In this document: positions 1-7,412 of the stretch, piece after piece | Position numbering within the stretch: the stretch's first letter is position 1 | How the letters are laid out: every line of letters starts with the position of its first letter | NCBI GenBank assembly: GCA_012719955.1 | Contig: JAAXZI010000177.1 | Location: 1 to 32,312 of the forward strand | Source of the DNA: Phycisphaerae bacterium | GTDB taxonomy: Bacteria > Planctomycetota > Phycisphaerae > UBA1845 > PWPN01 | Length of the DNA: 32,312 bases | Reading direction: 5' to 3' | Position numbers and translations under genes: made by a program | Notes under the pieces: model-generated | Seen by the model: the letters and a program-made list of their open reading frames with translations, nothing else | Told to the model about the DNA's origin: nothing | Database searches by the model: none

Positions 1-35
1 CCGCCCCGCAACGCCTCCTTGCGTGCTTCACCCAT
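1..35 (-). CDS. 5' end of a gene running off the left edge, possibly IS1380-type transposase
   Basis: Read leftward from an ATG at 35-33, the frame stays open to the edge and gives MGEARKEALRG. A GGAG lies six bases upstream (42-45 on the + strand), a normal Shine-Dalgarno spacing. Only eleven residues are visible. They remind me of the N-terminus of IS1380-family transposases, which often open with a short basic stretch followed by a DFD/LEFHG segment, but that segment lies outside the window. The neighbouring gene remnant at 197-415 would suit an insertion here. The start is plausible; the family is a guess. Confidence 0.3.
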   Translation of the reverse strand, partial: MGEARKEALRG

Positions 36-196
36 TGGATTCTCCAGGTTTCAGCGGCTTGAGCTTCGTTTGCGCCTGTATTCACGGGGGAAATCGTCAC
101 CTCAGTATACGCCGCCGCAAGTGTCATCTGGGAAATTCGGGCTTAATGAATGACGCGATGGTCCGATCGCGTGGTCAGTCAATCTTCTTCACAGAC

Positions 197-415
197 ATGT
201 TTTCAAGATTAGATCTTCAGCAGATGATCTTACGCGAGGCTGCGAGGCCCATCCCGCGAGGGCAGTTGATCACAAGTGTAATAAGGAAGGCATTTTGCAT
301 CTTCGAGTGGAAAGAGATCCGAGGAATGGTGGAGGAACTCCTCAAGGATCGTCGCTTGTTGAGCGCGACTGGCAAGACCAAGATCAACGATACGGTGAAG
401 GTTTGGAGTGTCTAA
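197..415 (+). pseudogene. Small hypothetical protein or 3' remnant of a broken gene
   Basis: The frame is open from the left edge to the TAG ending at 415, but only the part after the ATG at 197 (72 residues) looks like protein: mixed hydrophobic and charged helices ending in a segment (about residues 40-72) that resembles a winged-helix or beta-hairpin tail. The upstream part is cysteine- and arginine-rich and unconvincing. Base composition is visibly poorer in G+C than the rest of the window. There is no clear Shine-Dalgarno before 197. It could be the C-terminal piece of a gene cut by an insertion at the left edge, or a small native gene. I do not recognise the family. Confidence 0.3.
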
Positions 416-508
416 CGCATACCGCGCGCCCGAGAATTAAGATGGCATGCCCACAGGCAGCCATCCACAGACTTCTCTTAACTCCACCGCGGACTTTTGC
501 ACACACTT

Positions 509-2473
509 CTACTGCTGAATCACCGGGAACTCCGTAATGCGCAGCCGTGTGCTGCCGTAGGGGATCAGCTCGAGGTCTACGGCCGGGCCGTCCACGGCGA
601 CCGGGCTCCTGGGTGTTTCGCCGGCCTGGTCTTTTTCCAGCTTCCAGTCGGGGATCTGCTTGCCTTTGACCTTCAGGACCACCGGCGGCTGGTGGTTGTC
701 GAACGGAACTTTGCCGGGCTCGGACCGCTCCACCTGGATGGATTTCTCCGGGTTCGCCGGATCAATCAGCAGGCCGTAGTTCCACGGCGTGGTCGGTTCG
801 ATCTGCCAGTCAACGACCGGCAATGTGTCATGGTACCTCTTCAGCTCGGTGTACTTCTCACCAATACGCAGTGAGTAGTAGATCGGGCCGCGCAGGATGC
901 TCACCGCGCTGTTGTAGCGCGTCTCCGTTCGCAGCTTCATGGGCAGGCTTAACTCGACCGTATCGCCGTTCTTCCAGGTTCGATCGATCTTCGCGAAGGA
1001 GCCGGCCTTGGTCTGCGTGCTGACTGCCTGGCCGTTCACCGTCAGCTTCACCTCACTGGCCCAGGCGGGAATGCGCAGGTGCAGCGGGAACCGCGTCTCG
1101 GCCGGCGCGTCCACCGTCAGCTTGATCGAGCCATCCCAGGGATACTCCGTCTGCTCACGGATGGTGACCTCCGTATTGTCCTTGCCGACCCTGGCCTTCA
1201 CTACGCTGGGTCCGTAAGCCACGGCCGCGAGGCCCTGGTCATCGGTGGCCATCCACATGTGGGCGACGAACTTGGGCCAGCCTTGGTGCATGTTGGCGGT
1301 GCAGCAGCCGTAGTTGGGTTCCAGGCCGTAGAGGTTGGAGTGGGGGCCGTTGTTGCTCCAGGTGCGTGGAGCGACGTTGACCAGCACCTGGTTGGCCTGC
1401 TGGTCATACTGGTGCGCCCAGTAATCGGCGGTGCAGGTGCCGGGTTTGGCGTTGTAGGCGAGTAGTTCGAGCCGGTCGGCGAAAGCGGCGTCGCCGAAGA
1501 TGGCTATCAGGTTCTCCATGGAGTACATGTACTCCACGACGGCACACAGCTCCGTGCCCTGGGTAGGTTTCCGGCCGCAGAGATGTTCGTCGCCGCAGAA
1601 GCGTCCGCCGACCTGGCCGTGTTTCTCATCGAGGTTTTTGAGGCCCTCGTAGACGGCACGTTTGAATTTCTCGTCCTTCGATTGCTGCCACCACAGGCCG
1701 GGGTACTTGACGGCCATGGCCACGTTGACCACATGCGTGGGGTGGGCGGGCTTGACGCCCATCTCCTGCACGCCCTTGGGGTACGGGAAGTTCAGGAAGA
1801 GCTCCGTCCACTTGAAGCTGTTTTCCTGGATGGAGCGGGCCACATCGAGCAGTTCCTGATCGCCGGTCAGGTTATACAGGTAGTAGACGGTGATCGCGGT
1901 CTCCATAGCCCGCATGCCGCGCCATTCCTTGTCCGGCCAGTCGGGAGGATTGTTCTTGAGATACCGGCAATAGCCTTTGATGACCTCCACTGCCCGCGGG
2001 TCGCCGGTCGCCTGGTGGTATTGCATCAGCACCTTGAGGGCGACGGCCAGCGGCCAGCGGTCCTTATTGTCCGCCGGCCCGAACCAGCCGTTGGGCTGAG
2101 CGCTGGCGATCATCGCATCCACCCAGCTCCGGGCCTTCTCAATGAGCCGAGGATCGTCGAGCGTGTAGGCCAGCGGGACGAGACCGTCGAGATAGTAAGG
2201 GGCTCGTTCCCAGCCCTCGCCCTTGCCGCCTTTCCACTTGGAATCGGTCAGGCTGGGCCAGAACTCATCGAGGTGGCCGGTGAGGCCATTGGCCTGTACG
2301 ACGAGCTGGTTGCGTAGCCAGCCTTCGGGTTTGATGGAACCAAGCGGCAGGGGGGTAAAAGGCGTTTGAGCAAGCGGTTCACGGTTGGCCGGGTAACGCG
2401 GGTTGGCGGCCAGAACCGGAAAGGCACAAAGGCCGGCGACGGTAAGGGCCAGGAAGTTTACGAGAAGCTTCAT
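509..2473 (-). CDS. Secreted GH127-type (DUF1680) beta-L-arabinofuranosidase
   Basis: A 654-residue exported glycosidase, expected to release L-arabinofuranose from plant or algal polysaccharide or glycoprotein glycans. Residues 1-22 are a signal peptide (hydrophobic core, then VLA-A). An (alpha/alpha)6-barrel fills about residues 45-420, followed by beta-sandwich domains. The GH127 zinc-thiolate site is visible: E308 and C310 in a T-E-L-C motif and the C390-C391 pair in N-Y-G-C-C-T. These match the Glu-X-Cys and Cys-Cys residues of Bifidobacterium HypBA1, where the first Cys of the pair is the nucleophile and the residues bind zinc. Length is normal for the family. A GGAG ten bases upstream supports the start. 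No sugar transporter or regulator is adjacent. The related GH146 and other DUF1680 families cannot be excluded. The fold is sure; the exact linkage is inferred. Confidence 0.88.
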   Translation of the reverse strand: MKLLVNFLALTVAGLCAFPVLAANPRYPANREPLAQTPFTPLPLGSIKPEGWLRNQLVVQANGLTGHLDEFWPSLTDSKWKGGKGEGWERAPYYLDGLVPLAYTLDDPRLIEKARSWVDAMIASAQPNGWFGPADNKDRWPLAVALKVLMQYHQATGDPRAVEVIKGYCRYLKNNPPDWPDKEWRGMRAMETAITVYYLYNLTGDQELLDVARSIQENSFKWTELFLNFPYPKGVQEMGVKPAHPTHVVNVAMAVKYPGLWWQQSKDEKFKRAVYEGLKNLDEKHGQVGGRFCGDEHLCGRKPTQGTELCAVVEYMYSMENLIAIFGDAAFADRLELLAYNAKPGTCTADYWAHQYDQQANQVLVNVAPRTWSNNGPHSNLYGLEPNYGCCTANMHQGWPKFVAHMWMATDDQGLAAVAYGPSVVKARVGKDNTEVTIREQTEYPWDGSIKLTVDAPAETRFPLHLRIPAWASEVKLTVNGQAVSTQTKAGSFAKIDRTWKNGDTVELSLPMKLRTETRYNSAVSILRGPIYYSLRIGEKYTELKRYHDTLPVVDWQIEPTTPWNYGLLIDPANPEKSIQVERSEPGKVPFDNHQPPVVLKVKGKQIPDWKLEKDQAGETPRSPVAVDGPAVDLELIPYGSTRLRITEFPVIQQ

Positions 2474-2524
2474 CGCGCAGTTACTCCGTTGACGGTTATT
2501 GGTGGAAACAAATTACTCAGGGCT

Positions 2525-2548
2525 GGTACGAGAAAAGATTCTCGTACC
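2525..2548. repeat. Perfect 10-bp hairpin
   Basis: GGTACGAGAA at 2525-2534 and its exact reverse complement at 2539-2548 flank the loop AAGA. It lies between the divergent glycosidase and glycosylase genes, about 50 bp upstream of the glycosidase start, and no T-run follows on either strand. It is therefore more likely a dispersed palindrome or protein-binding site than a terminator. A hairpin with a similar GGTAC start lies at 10653-10671. Confidence 0.6.
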
Positions 2549-2572
2549 CAGGTCGTGTCGCACAAATCTGAA

Positions 2573-2637
2573 GGCGGGCAGGATTCCCGCTCCCCGACAG
2601 GCAGGATTCCCGCCCTCCGAAGGGCAGGATGCCCGCC
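2573..2637. repeat. Three tandem REP-like palindromes
   Basis: Three copies of an imperfect palindrome, consensus GGCGGGCAGGATKCCCGCC, lie at 2573-2590, 2600-2614 and 2622-2637 in the same orientation, separated by short GA-containing spacers. The same core occurs at 6392-6409, 8469-8487 and 8522-8537. Each copy can form a hairpin with a two- to three-base mismatch at its centre. The array fills the intergenic space upstream of the Mug gene. Confidence 0.75.
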
Positions 2638-2683
2638 TCCGACAGGCGCCTGCCCTCTGGAGGGGTTACCCTCTGCAAGCGGC

Positions 2684-2689
2684 TATGAT
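2684..2689 (+). promoter_or_regulatory. -10 box for the Mug gene, leaderless geometry
   Basis: TATGAT ends seven bases before the ATG at 2697, so transcription would begin at or next to the start codon. No Shine-Dalgarno precedes that ATG and no convincing -35 is visible. Another ATG (2685) lies inside the box itself. Confidence 0.45.
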
Positions 2690-2696
2690 AAGCCCG

Positions 2697-3269
2697 ATGA
2701 CACCAGCCCACAAACCCAGTCGAGAGGAACTGTTGGCCGCCCATGGCCGGAGCCTGCCGGATGTGATCGGGCCCGGGCTGAGAGTGTTGTTCTGCGGGAT
2801 TAACCCGGGCCTGTATTCGGCGGCGGTGCAGCACCATTTCGCCCGGCCGGGAAACCGCTTCTGGCCGGCGCTGCATGCGGCCGGGTTCACACCCCGCCGG
2901 CTGTATCCGCATGAGGAGCGGGAGATGCTGGCCCTGGGTTACGGCCTCACCAACATCGTGGACCGCGCGACCGCTACGGCCGACGAACTCACTCCCGCCG
3001 AACTGAAAGCCGGCGGCCGGATGCTGGAGGCCAAGGCACGCCGCTTCCGCCCCGCGTTCGTGGCCATCCTGGGTATCAGCGCCTACCGCGCGGCCTTTGG
3101 CAGGCCGCGCGCGGTCCTGGGCCTGCAGGAGGAGACCTTCGGCCCCGCCCGGATCTGGTTGTTGCCCAGCCCCAGCGGCCTCAATGCCCATTACCAGCCC
3201 AGGCGACTTGTCGAACTTCTGCGCGAACTGCGCCGGGCCGCTGAGGCGGCTTTCATCGGCAAGGCTTAG
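2697..3269 (+). CDS. mug: Mug-type G:T/U mismatch-specific DNA glycosylase
   Basis: A 190-residue cytoplasmic DNA repair enzyme that removes uracil, thymine or ethenocytosine opposite guanine. The family motifs are clear: C-G-I-N-P-G-L at residues 33-39 (N36 matches the catalytic Asn18 of E. coli Mug), a P-G-N-R-F-W segment at 51-56, and S-P-S-G-L-N at 158-163, matching the DNA-intercalating N-P-S-G-L loop. E. coli Mug has 168 residues; this one carries about 20 extra at the N-terminus. The frame stays open upstream through the palindromic repeats, so I chose the ATG that sits seven bases after a -10 box; the in-frame ATG at 2685 would add four residues. It is a single gene with no repair neighbours. 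Confidence 0.88.
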   Translation: MTPAHKPSREELLAAHGRSLPDVIGPGLRVLFCGINPGLYSAAVQHHFARPGNRFWPALHAAGFTPRRLYPHEEREMLALGYGLTNIVDRATATADELTPAELKAGGRMLEAKARRFRPAFVAILGISAYRAAFGRPRAVLGLQEETFGPARIWLLPSPSGLNAHYQPRRLVELLRELRRAAEAAFIGKA

Positions 3270-3578
3270 ACATCGGGGGGTGGTATCCACCTGAATTCGG
3301 ATTCATGCTCAGCAGTAAGGGTAGTCTTGAGACTAGAATCAGGCAGAGGCCGTGGAGGATGGGCCCGCGGGGCGCTGGAGCGAGACCGGGATTGGCTTCG
3401 GCGGCGCGGGGACGGGGGTAAGCATCCTGATCGGCGGCCAGATGCGGCCAGACAGCGCCGCCTGTTCCATACAGCAACGCCCCAACAGCCGGCGGTTGCC
3501 GGCGCGTTTCATTCGAAAGAGCGACCGGTGGGGGGGCCGGCCGCTCCGTTGTTTTTGGGGCCGCTCTGGGTGCCCGGC
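3270..3578. other. Intergenic, no gene seen
   Basis: GC-rich spacer between the glycosylase and the toxin-antitoxin pair. Open frames cross it on both strands but lack protein-like composition and ribosome sites. A short GGTGG/CCACC hairpin lies just after the glycosylase stop. I see nothing else. Confidence 0.5.
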
Positions 3579-3609
3579 TGGACAGTATACGGCAAAATGC
3601 CGTATACTG
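3579..3609 (+). promoter_or_regulatory. Toxin-antitoxin promoter embedded in a perfect inverted repeat
   Basis: A -35-like TGGACA (3579-3584) and a -10 TATACT (3603-3608) are 18 bp apart. The spacer and -10 are covered by a perfect 12-bp inverted repeat: CAGTATACGGCA at 3583-3594 and its complement at 3598-3609, around AAA. A ribbon-helix-helix antitoxin bound here would block RNA polymerase, which is the usual autoregulation of such modules. The promoter and dyad are seen; the binding protein is inferred. Confidence 0.75.
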
Positions 3610-3637
3610 GTGACGAGGAAAACAGGGAGGCCCTGCC

Positions 3638-3910
3638 ATGGGATCGGGCTACAGCAAAATCACCATCCGTCAGCCGGTGGCGCTGAAGAAGAAGATCGAG
3701 CGCGCGGCCGCCAAGCGGGGAATGACCGTCACCAGCTTCATCAACAGCACCCTGGAGAGAGCTGCGGATCGGACGCTGGAGCGCGTCCGCCGGCGCGAGT
3801 TGACCGACCGGGACCAGGCGGCGCTGCTGGAAATGCTGACCCAGCCCAAAGGGCCGAACAAGGCGCTGTTGCGAGCCGCGGAACGCTATCGGGAACGCTA
3901 CGGTGCCTGA
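3638..3910 (+). CDS. TacA-type (DUF1778) ribbon-helix-helix antitoxin
   Basis: A 90-residue antitoxin. Residues 5-45 form the ribbon-helix-helix DNA-binding part (S-K-I-T-I-R strand, then two helices with F-I-N-S-T-L-E-R-A-A). Residues 56-90 (L-T-D-R-D-Q ... P-N-K-A-L ... A-E-R-Y-R-E) are the typical DUF1778 tail that wraps around and neutralises a GNAT toxin. GGGAGG seven bases before the ATG is a strong ribosome site. It overlaps the toxin gene by 8 bp, implying coupled translation. It probably represses its own promoter through the inverted repeat at 3583-3609. Confidence 0.88.
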   Translation: MGSGYSKITIRQPVALKKKIERAAAKRGMTVTSFINSTLERAADRTLERVRRRELTDRDQAALLEMLTQPKGPNKALLRAAERYRERYGA

Positions 3911-4427
3911 AGAACTACGGTTTGAGCGATTTGACAAGACCAGACACAAGCGGGAACTGTTTGACTGCGGCGAACCTGGTCTCAACGAATACCTGAAGAC
4001 CCGCCTCAATCAGCAGATGAAGCGAGGCGTGACGGTGGGCTACGTTCTGGCTACCAAGACGGGCCGGATCGCCGGTTACGTGACGTTGTCCAACGGAGAG
4101 CTTCCGATCGGCGTCATTCCTGAGGGCCAGGGCTTCCCGGTAAAACTACCACTTCCCAGCACGCTTATCGGACGTCTGGCTGTAGATAGAGCGTTCCAGG
4201 GCCACGGCTTCGGGGGCGATCTGCTGGTCCATGCGTTACGTGTTGCGGTCGAGACGGCCGAACAGGTGGCCTCGGCGGTGATTGAAGTCGACGCCTTGGA
4301 CGACCGGGCCCGCCGCTTCTACGAGCATTACGGATTCGCCCGTTTGCCCGATGACGAGTTACACCTGTATATGCCCATGGCCGATGCTCAGGCGCTGGTC
4401 CGCAAGGTCTTCGGCTCGAAGGGCTGA
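3903..4427 (+). CDS. TacT-type GNAT toxin (aminoacyl-tRNA acetyltransferase)
   Basis: A 174-residue GNAT acetyltransferase paired with the DUF1778 antitoxin. Members of this family (TacT, AtaT, KacT) acetylate the amino group of charged tRNAs and stop translation. The acetyl-CoA loop Q-G-H-G-F-G is at residues 99-104 after the beta-4 strand (G-R-L-A-V-D). The tyrosine of F-Y-E-H-Y-G-F at residue 140 sits where the catalytic Tyr of Salmonella TacT lies. A D-C-G segment at 21-23 is also usual. The start is GTG at 3903 inside the end of the antitoxin gene. All key residues are present, so the toxin looks intact. Which tRNA it modifies cannot be read from the sequence. Confidence 0.88.
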   Translation: MPEELRFERFDKTRHKRELFDCGEPGLNEYLKTRLNQQMKRGVTVGYVLATKTGRIAGYVTLSNGELPIGVIPEGQGFPVKLPLPSTLIGRLAVDRAFQGHGFGGDLLVHALRVAVETAEQVASAVIEVDALDDRARRFYEHYGFARLPDDELHLYMPMADAQALVRKVFGSKG

Positions 4428-4432
4428 GGCCC

Positions 4433-4438
4433 TATGAT
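4433..4438 (+). promoter_or_regulatory. -10 box for the ABC-F gene, leaderless geometry
   Basis: TATGAT ends six bases before the ATG at 4445. A weak -35-like TTCGGC lies 17 bp upstream (4410-4415), inside the end of the toxin gene. With no Shine-Dalgarno present, a leaderless transcript is the simplest reading. Confidence 0.45.
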
Positions 4439-4444
4439 AGCGGA

Positions 4445-6361
4445 ATGGGATCTGTCGTTATTCAATCCGTGACCCGCCAGTACGGCACGCAAGTCGTGCT
4501 GGAGGATGTTTCGCTCGAACTGCAGACCGGGGAGACCGTCGGGCTGGTCGGCGCCAACGGGGCCGGTAAGACCACCCTGTTCCGGCTGATCGCCGGCGAA
4601 CTCCAGCCGGATCTGGGTACCGTGACGCGGAGCCGGGGGCTTGAGATCGGCTATCTCAAGCAGGAGCCGGAGATCCTGCCTGAGCGCACGGTGCGCGACG
4701 AGGTGGCCAGCGTCTTCGAACCCTTGCTGGCTCTGGAGCGGAAACTGCACGTCCTGTCCGAACAGATCGCCGCCCACGCGGAAAGCGACCAGCTTGAGGA
4801 CTTGCTGAAGCAGTATGAGCGGGTCAATGCCCAGTTCGAGGCGGCCGGCGGGCACACTTTTGAGACCCGGCTCCACGAGATCCTGGGCGGTCTGGGCTTC
4901 CCGCCTGAAGAGTATGAGACGCCTACCGCCGTGCTCTCCGGCGGGCAAAAGTGCCGGGTGGCCCTGGCCAAACTGTTGCTTCAGGACCGCGAACTGCTGC
5001 TGCTGGACGAGCCTACCAATCATCTCGACATCGACGCGGTGCGGTGGCTCGAAAAATTCCTGGCCGGCCATCACGGCGGGGCGGTGATCATCTCGCACGA
5101 CCGCTATCTGCTGGACCGCTTGTGTGATCGCATCGTCGAGGTCGAGCGGCGGAAGGTCTACAACTACCCCGGCAACTACACCAACTATGTCAAGACCAGG
5201 AAGCTGCGCGAACTGTCGCTTCAGCGGCAGTACGAGAAAGACCAGGCCTTCATCGCCAAAGAGCGGGAATACTACGCGCGTTATCATGCCGCCGAACGCG
5301 GGAAGCAGGCCAAGGGCCGCCTGACCCGGCTGGAGCGAGGGCTGAGGGATGGAGAGTTCGTGACCAAGGCTCCCACTTCGCGACGCACGATCCATCTGCG
5401 GTTCGAAGAGGTCGAGGCCAAAGGCGGAGTGGTGCTCCGTGCCGAAGATCTCGCCATGGCCTATGGCGAGAAGAGGCTTTTCGAGGGATTGACCTTCTCT
5501 GTCCAGGCCGGGGAGGCATTTGCCATCACCGGTCCGAACGGCACCGGCAAGTCCACCCTGCTCAAGATCCTGCTCGGGCAGCTCCAGCCGGTGGCGGGCA
5601 CGGTCAAGTACGATAGCAAACGCTCCATCGGCTACTATGCCCAGGAGCCCGCCGAGCTGGATCCGAACCGGAGCGTGCTTGACGAGATTCTGGCGGCCCG
5701 GCCGGATTTCACCGCCCAGGAGGCCCGCTCGCTGCTGGGCCGCTACCTGTTCACCGGCGATGACGTGTTCAAGCCGCTGGGCAAACTCTCCGGCGGCGAG
5801 CAGTCGCGCGTCCGGCTGGCCACGCTCATCTTGCAGGCCCCCGAAGTGCTGGTGCTGGACGAGCCCACCAACCACCTCGACATTCCCTCGCGCGAGGCCC
5901 TGGAAGAGCAGCTCCTCGAATTCGAGGGCGCCATCATCGTGGTCAGCCACGACCGGTATTTCCTGGATCGGATTGCCGACCGACTGATGGTCATGCGCCG
6001 GGAAGGCTGCCGGATCTTCCACGGCAACTATTCCGACTACATCGAAACCATCGAGCGCGAACAGGCTGCGGCCGAGCGCCAGGCCGCGGAGCGGGCCGCG
6101 GCCGAGCGCAAGGCCCGTCGCGCCAACGGGAGCAAGCCCCGGCGCGAACGTGGACCGTATGACCATCTCACCTTTGAGGAGATCGAGGCGGAAATCATCG
6201 GGCGCGAGACCCTGCTGGCGGAACTGAGTGAACAATTCGGCGATCCGGAGTTGTACAAAGACGTGGAGGCGCTGAACAGCCTGAAAGCGAGGATGGAACA
6301 GGCCAGGGCGGAACTGGCGGCGCTGAACGCGGAATGGGAGCAACGCGCGGCCGAGCAGTAG
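4445..6361 (+). CDS. ABC-F family ATPase (Uup/YheS-like)
   Basis: A 638-residue soluble protein with two ATP-binding cassettes and no membrane segments, as in ABC-F proteins that act at the ribosome. Cassette 1: Walker A G-A-N-G-A-G-K-T at 36-43, signature L-S-G-G-Q at 164-168, Walker B L-L-L-L-D-E-P at 184-190. Cassette 2: Walker A G-P-N-G-T-G-K-S at 363-370, signature L-S-G-G-E at 448-452, Walker B L-V-L-D-E-P at 469-474. Between them, about 245-310, is the charged helical interdomain linker that reaches the peptidyl-transferase region. Residues 535-638 form an alanine/glutamate-rich coiled coil like the C-terminus of Uup. Whether it is a translation factor or an antibiotic-protection type is not decidable; a housekeeping factor is likelier. 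It starts 17 bp after the toxin gene but has its own -10 box. Confidence 0.9.
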   Translation: MGSVVIQSVTRQYGTQVVLEDVSLELQTGETVGLVGANGAGKTTLFRLIAGELQPDLGTVTRSRGLEIGYLKQEPEILPERTVRDEVASVFEPLLALERKLHVLSEQIAAHAESDQLEDLLKQYERVNAQFEAAGGHTFETRLHEILGGLGFPPEEYETPTAVLSGGQKCRVALAKLLLQDRELLLLDEPTNHLDIDAVRWLEKFLAGHHGGAVIISHDRYLLDRLCDRIVEVERRKVYNYPGNYTNYVKTRKLRELSLQRQYEKDQAFIAKEREYYARYHAAERGKQAKGRLTRLERGLRDGEFVTKAPTSRRTIHLRFEEVEAKGGVVLRAEDLAMAYGEKRLFEGLTFSVQAGEAFAITGPNGTGKSTLLKILLGQLQPVAGTVKYDSKRSIGYYAQEPAELDPNRSVLDEILAARPDFTAQEARSLLGRYLFTGDDVFKPLGKLSGGEQSRVRLATLILQAPEVLVLDEPTNHLDIPSREALEEQLLEFEGAIIVVSHDRYFLDRIADRLMVMRREGCRIFHGNYSDYIETIEREQAAAERQAAERAAAERKARRANGSKPRRERGPYDHLTFEEIEAEIIGRETLLAELSEQFGDPELYKDVEALNSLKARMEQARAELAALNAEWEQRAAEQ

Positions 6362-6391
6362 GGCGGGGCTGCAGATCCGCCGCTACGGGGA

Positions 6392-6409
6392 GCGGACATC
6401 TTGCCCGCC
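6392..6409. repeat. REP-like palindrome, single copy
   Basis: GCGGACATCTTGCCCGCC is the reverse orientation of the palindrome described at 2573-2637, with one arm slightly degraded. It lies between the ABC-F gene and the lipoprotein gene. Confidence 0.6.
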
Positions 6410-6413
6410 TTGC

Positions 6414-6441
6414 AGTGAGAAGTGAGAGGTGAGAAGTGAGA
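6414..6441 (+). repeat. Heptamer tandem repeat (AGTGAGA x4)
   Basis: Four contiguous 7-mers: AGTGAGA at 6414-6420 and 6421-6427, GGTGAGA at 6428-6434, AGTGAGA at 6435-6441. The GTG chosen as the lipoprotein start lies in the last unit, and the repeats supply GAG/GGTGAG sequence that could serve as a ribosome site. Copy-number change would alter the distance to that start. Confidence 0.75.
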
Positions 6442-7302
6442 AAAGCCTCCGGTGCGGGTTGCGTTCTTCTGTGTCCGGCACTGCTGTTCACGTGGGGTTG
6501 CATGACCCCCAGGACCACGATTCCGCCGCGTGCGGCCGACGCGTTGACGGGTAGCGCGTTCATCCGTGAAGTGGCGGAGCTGTCGCTGGATGAGCGCGAG
6601 GCCCGCATCTCTCAGGAAATCACACGAGGCAACCTGCCCGATTTTCTGCGCCGGTTGGTGCCGGTGGCTGTTTCAGCGGGTTCACATCAGGGCCGGTATT
6701 ACGTGATGCCGGATTACCTCTGCGTCGGTTCGGATGCGGATTTCGTGCGCATGCCGATGATGCCGACGACCGCCCAGGCCATTGCCGACCGGTTCAGATG
6801 CGTGCTGCCAACGCGCAAGATGGTAGATGACATCTACGCCCAGGCGGCCGTCAAGCTCGAACCATCGCCGTTCAGTCCGAAAGACTATGACATCACCTTG
6901 GTGGAGGTGTTCCGCCGGTCGCACGAGCGGATCGAAGAACAGCGGGCGGGATGGCCCCTGGGGCTGCTGGTGGCCGGAATCAAAAAAGACGTGGTGGTGA
7001 CGCCGCAGCTTTTCCATCGGCCGGGAAAGGTGGCCATTTACGGATGGCATAAACTTGACGGCAAGCCCATTCAACCTCTCTACCTGGGACATACCGCACG
7101 GTGGGTGGACTACAGCCAGTGTATCCGCCTGATTGCGGGCACCATGGAGGTGGATGGCGCGCCCATGCAGGTTGTTGAGGTGCTCAAGGATCCGGAGCTG
7201 TGCGGGTTGATCAGCGACGAGGGCCCGTTTGATTACCCTCGCCCGGCCGCGCCTGCGTCCATGCCGGCCGGACAGGCCGCGCAGAGCAGGGAGGAGCGAT
7301 GA
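6436..7302 (+). CDS. Predicted lipoprotein of unknown function
   Basis: A 288-residue protein of no family I can name. The N-terminus has a basic start, a hydrophobic core and T-W-G-C at 19-22, a loose lipobox, so it is probably lipid-anchored in the envelope with C22 modified. The mature part has a segment G-S-D-A-D-F-V-R-M-P at about 97-106, then L-P-T-R-K-M-V-D-D-I-Y, which reads like a conserved family core, followed by a mixed alpha/beta region. The last 20 residues are proline-, alanine- and glutamine-rich. The GTG start lies in a heptamer repeat; no better start keeps the signal peptide. It converges on the rnfC-like gene. Confidence 0.65.
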   Translation: MRKASGAGCVLLCPALLFTWGCMTPRTTIPPRAADALTGSAFIREVAELSLDEREARISQEITRGNLPDFLRRLVPVAVSAGSHQGRYYVMPDYLCVGSDADFVRMPMMPTTAQAIADRFRCVLPTRKMVDDIYAQAAVKLEPSPFSPKDYDITLVEVFRRSHERIEEQRAGWPLGLLVAGIKKDVVVTPQLFHRPGKVAIYGWHKLDGKPIQPLYLGHTARWVDYSQCIRLIAGTMEVDGAPMQVVEVLKDPELCGLISDEGPFDYPRPAAPASMPAGQAAQSREER

Positions 7303-7362
7303 AGGCACAGCGCATACCACTTCCGATCCTGTTGCACTCCGGCGCAAAGTGGGCCATTTTCT

Positions 7363-7412
7363 GTAGCGGCCGGGCTCCGTACCGGCCGTTTTATGAGCAA
7401 AACGGCCGCTAC
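7363..7412. repeat. Nested inverted repeats between convergent genes
   Basis: GTAGCGGCCG at 7363-7372 pairs exactly with CGGCCGCTAC at 7403-7412. A second perfect 10-bp hairpin, CGGCCGTTTT at 7383-7392 with its complement at 7399-7408, shares the right arm, so the two structures are mutually exclusive. It lies between the lipoprotein stop and the stop of the rnfC-like gene and overlaps the last codons of the latter. It may serve as a bidirectional terminator or be a mobile palindrome; there is no terminal T-run. Confidence 0.6.

Noticed and set aside
3352..3996. 214-codon + frame across the toxin-antitoxin promoter
   Set aside because: It overlaps both toxin-antitoxin genes in another frame, has no ribosome site and reads as low-complexity arginine/glycine sequence.
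4388..6343. 651-codon open frame antisense to the ABC-F gene
   Set aside because: It mirrors a gene with clear Walker and signature motifs; the antisense product has no domain and reflects high third-position G+C. The same holds for the long antisense frames opposite OtsA, OtsB-GH15 and mutS2.
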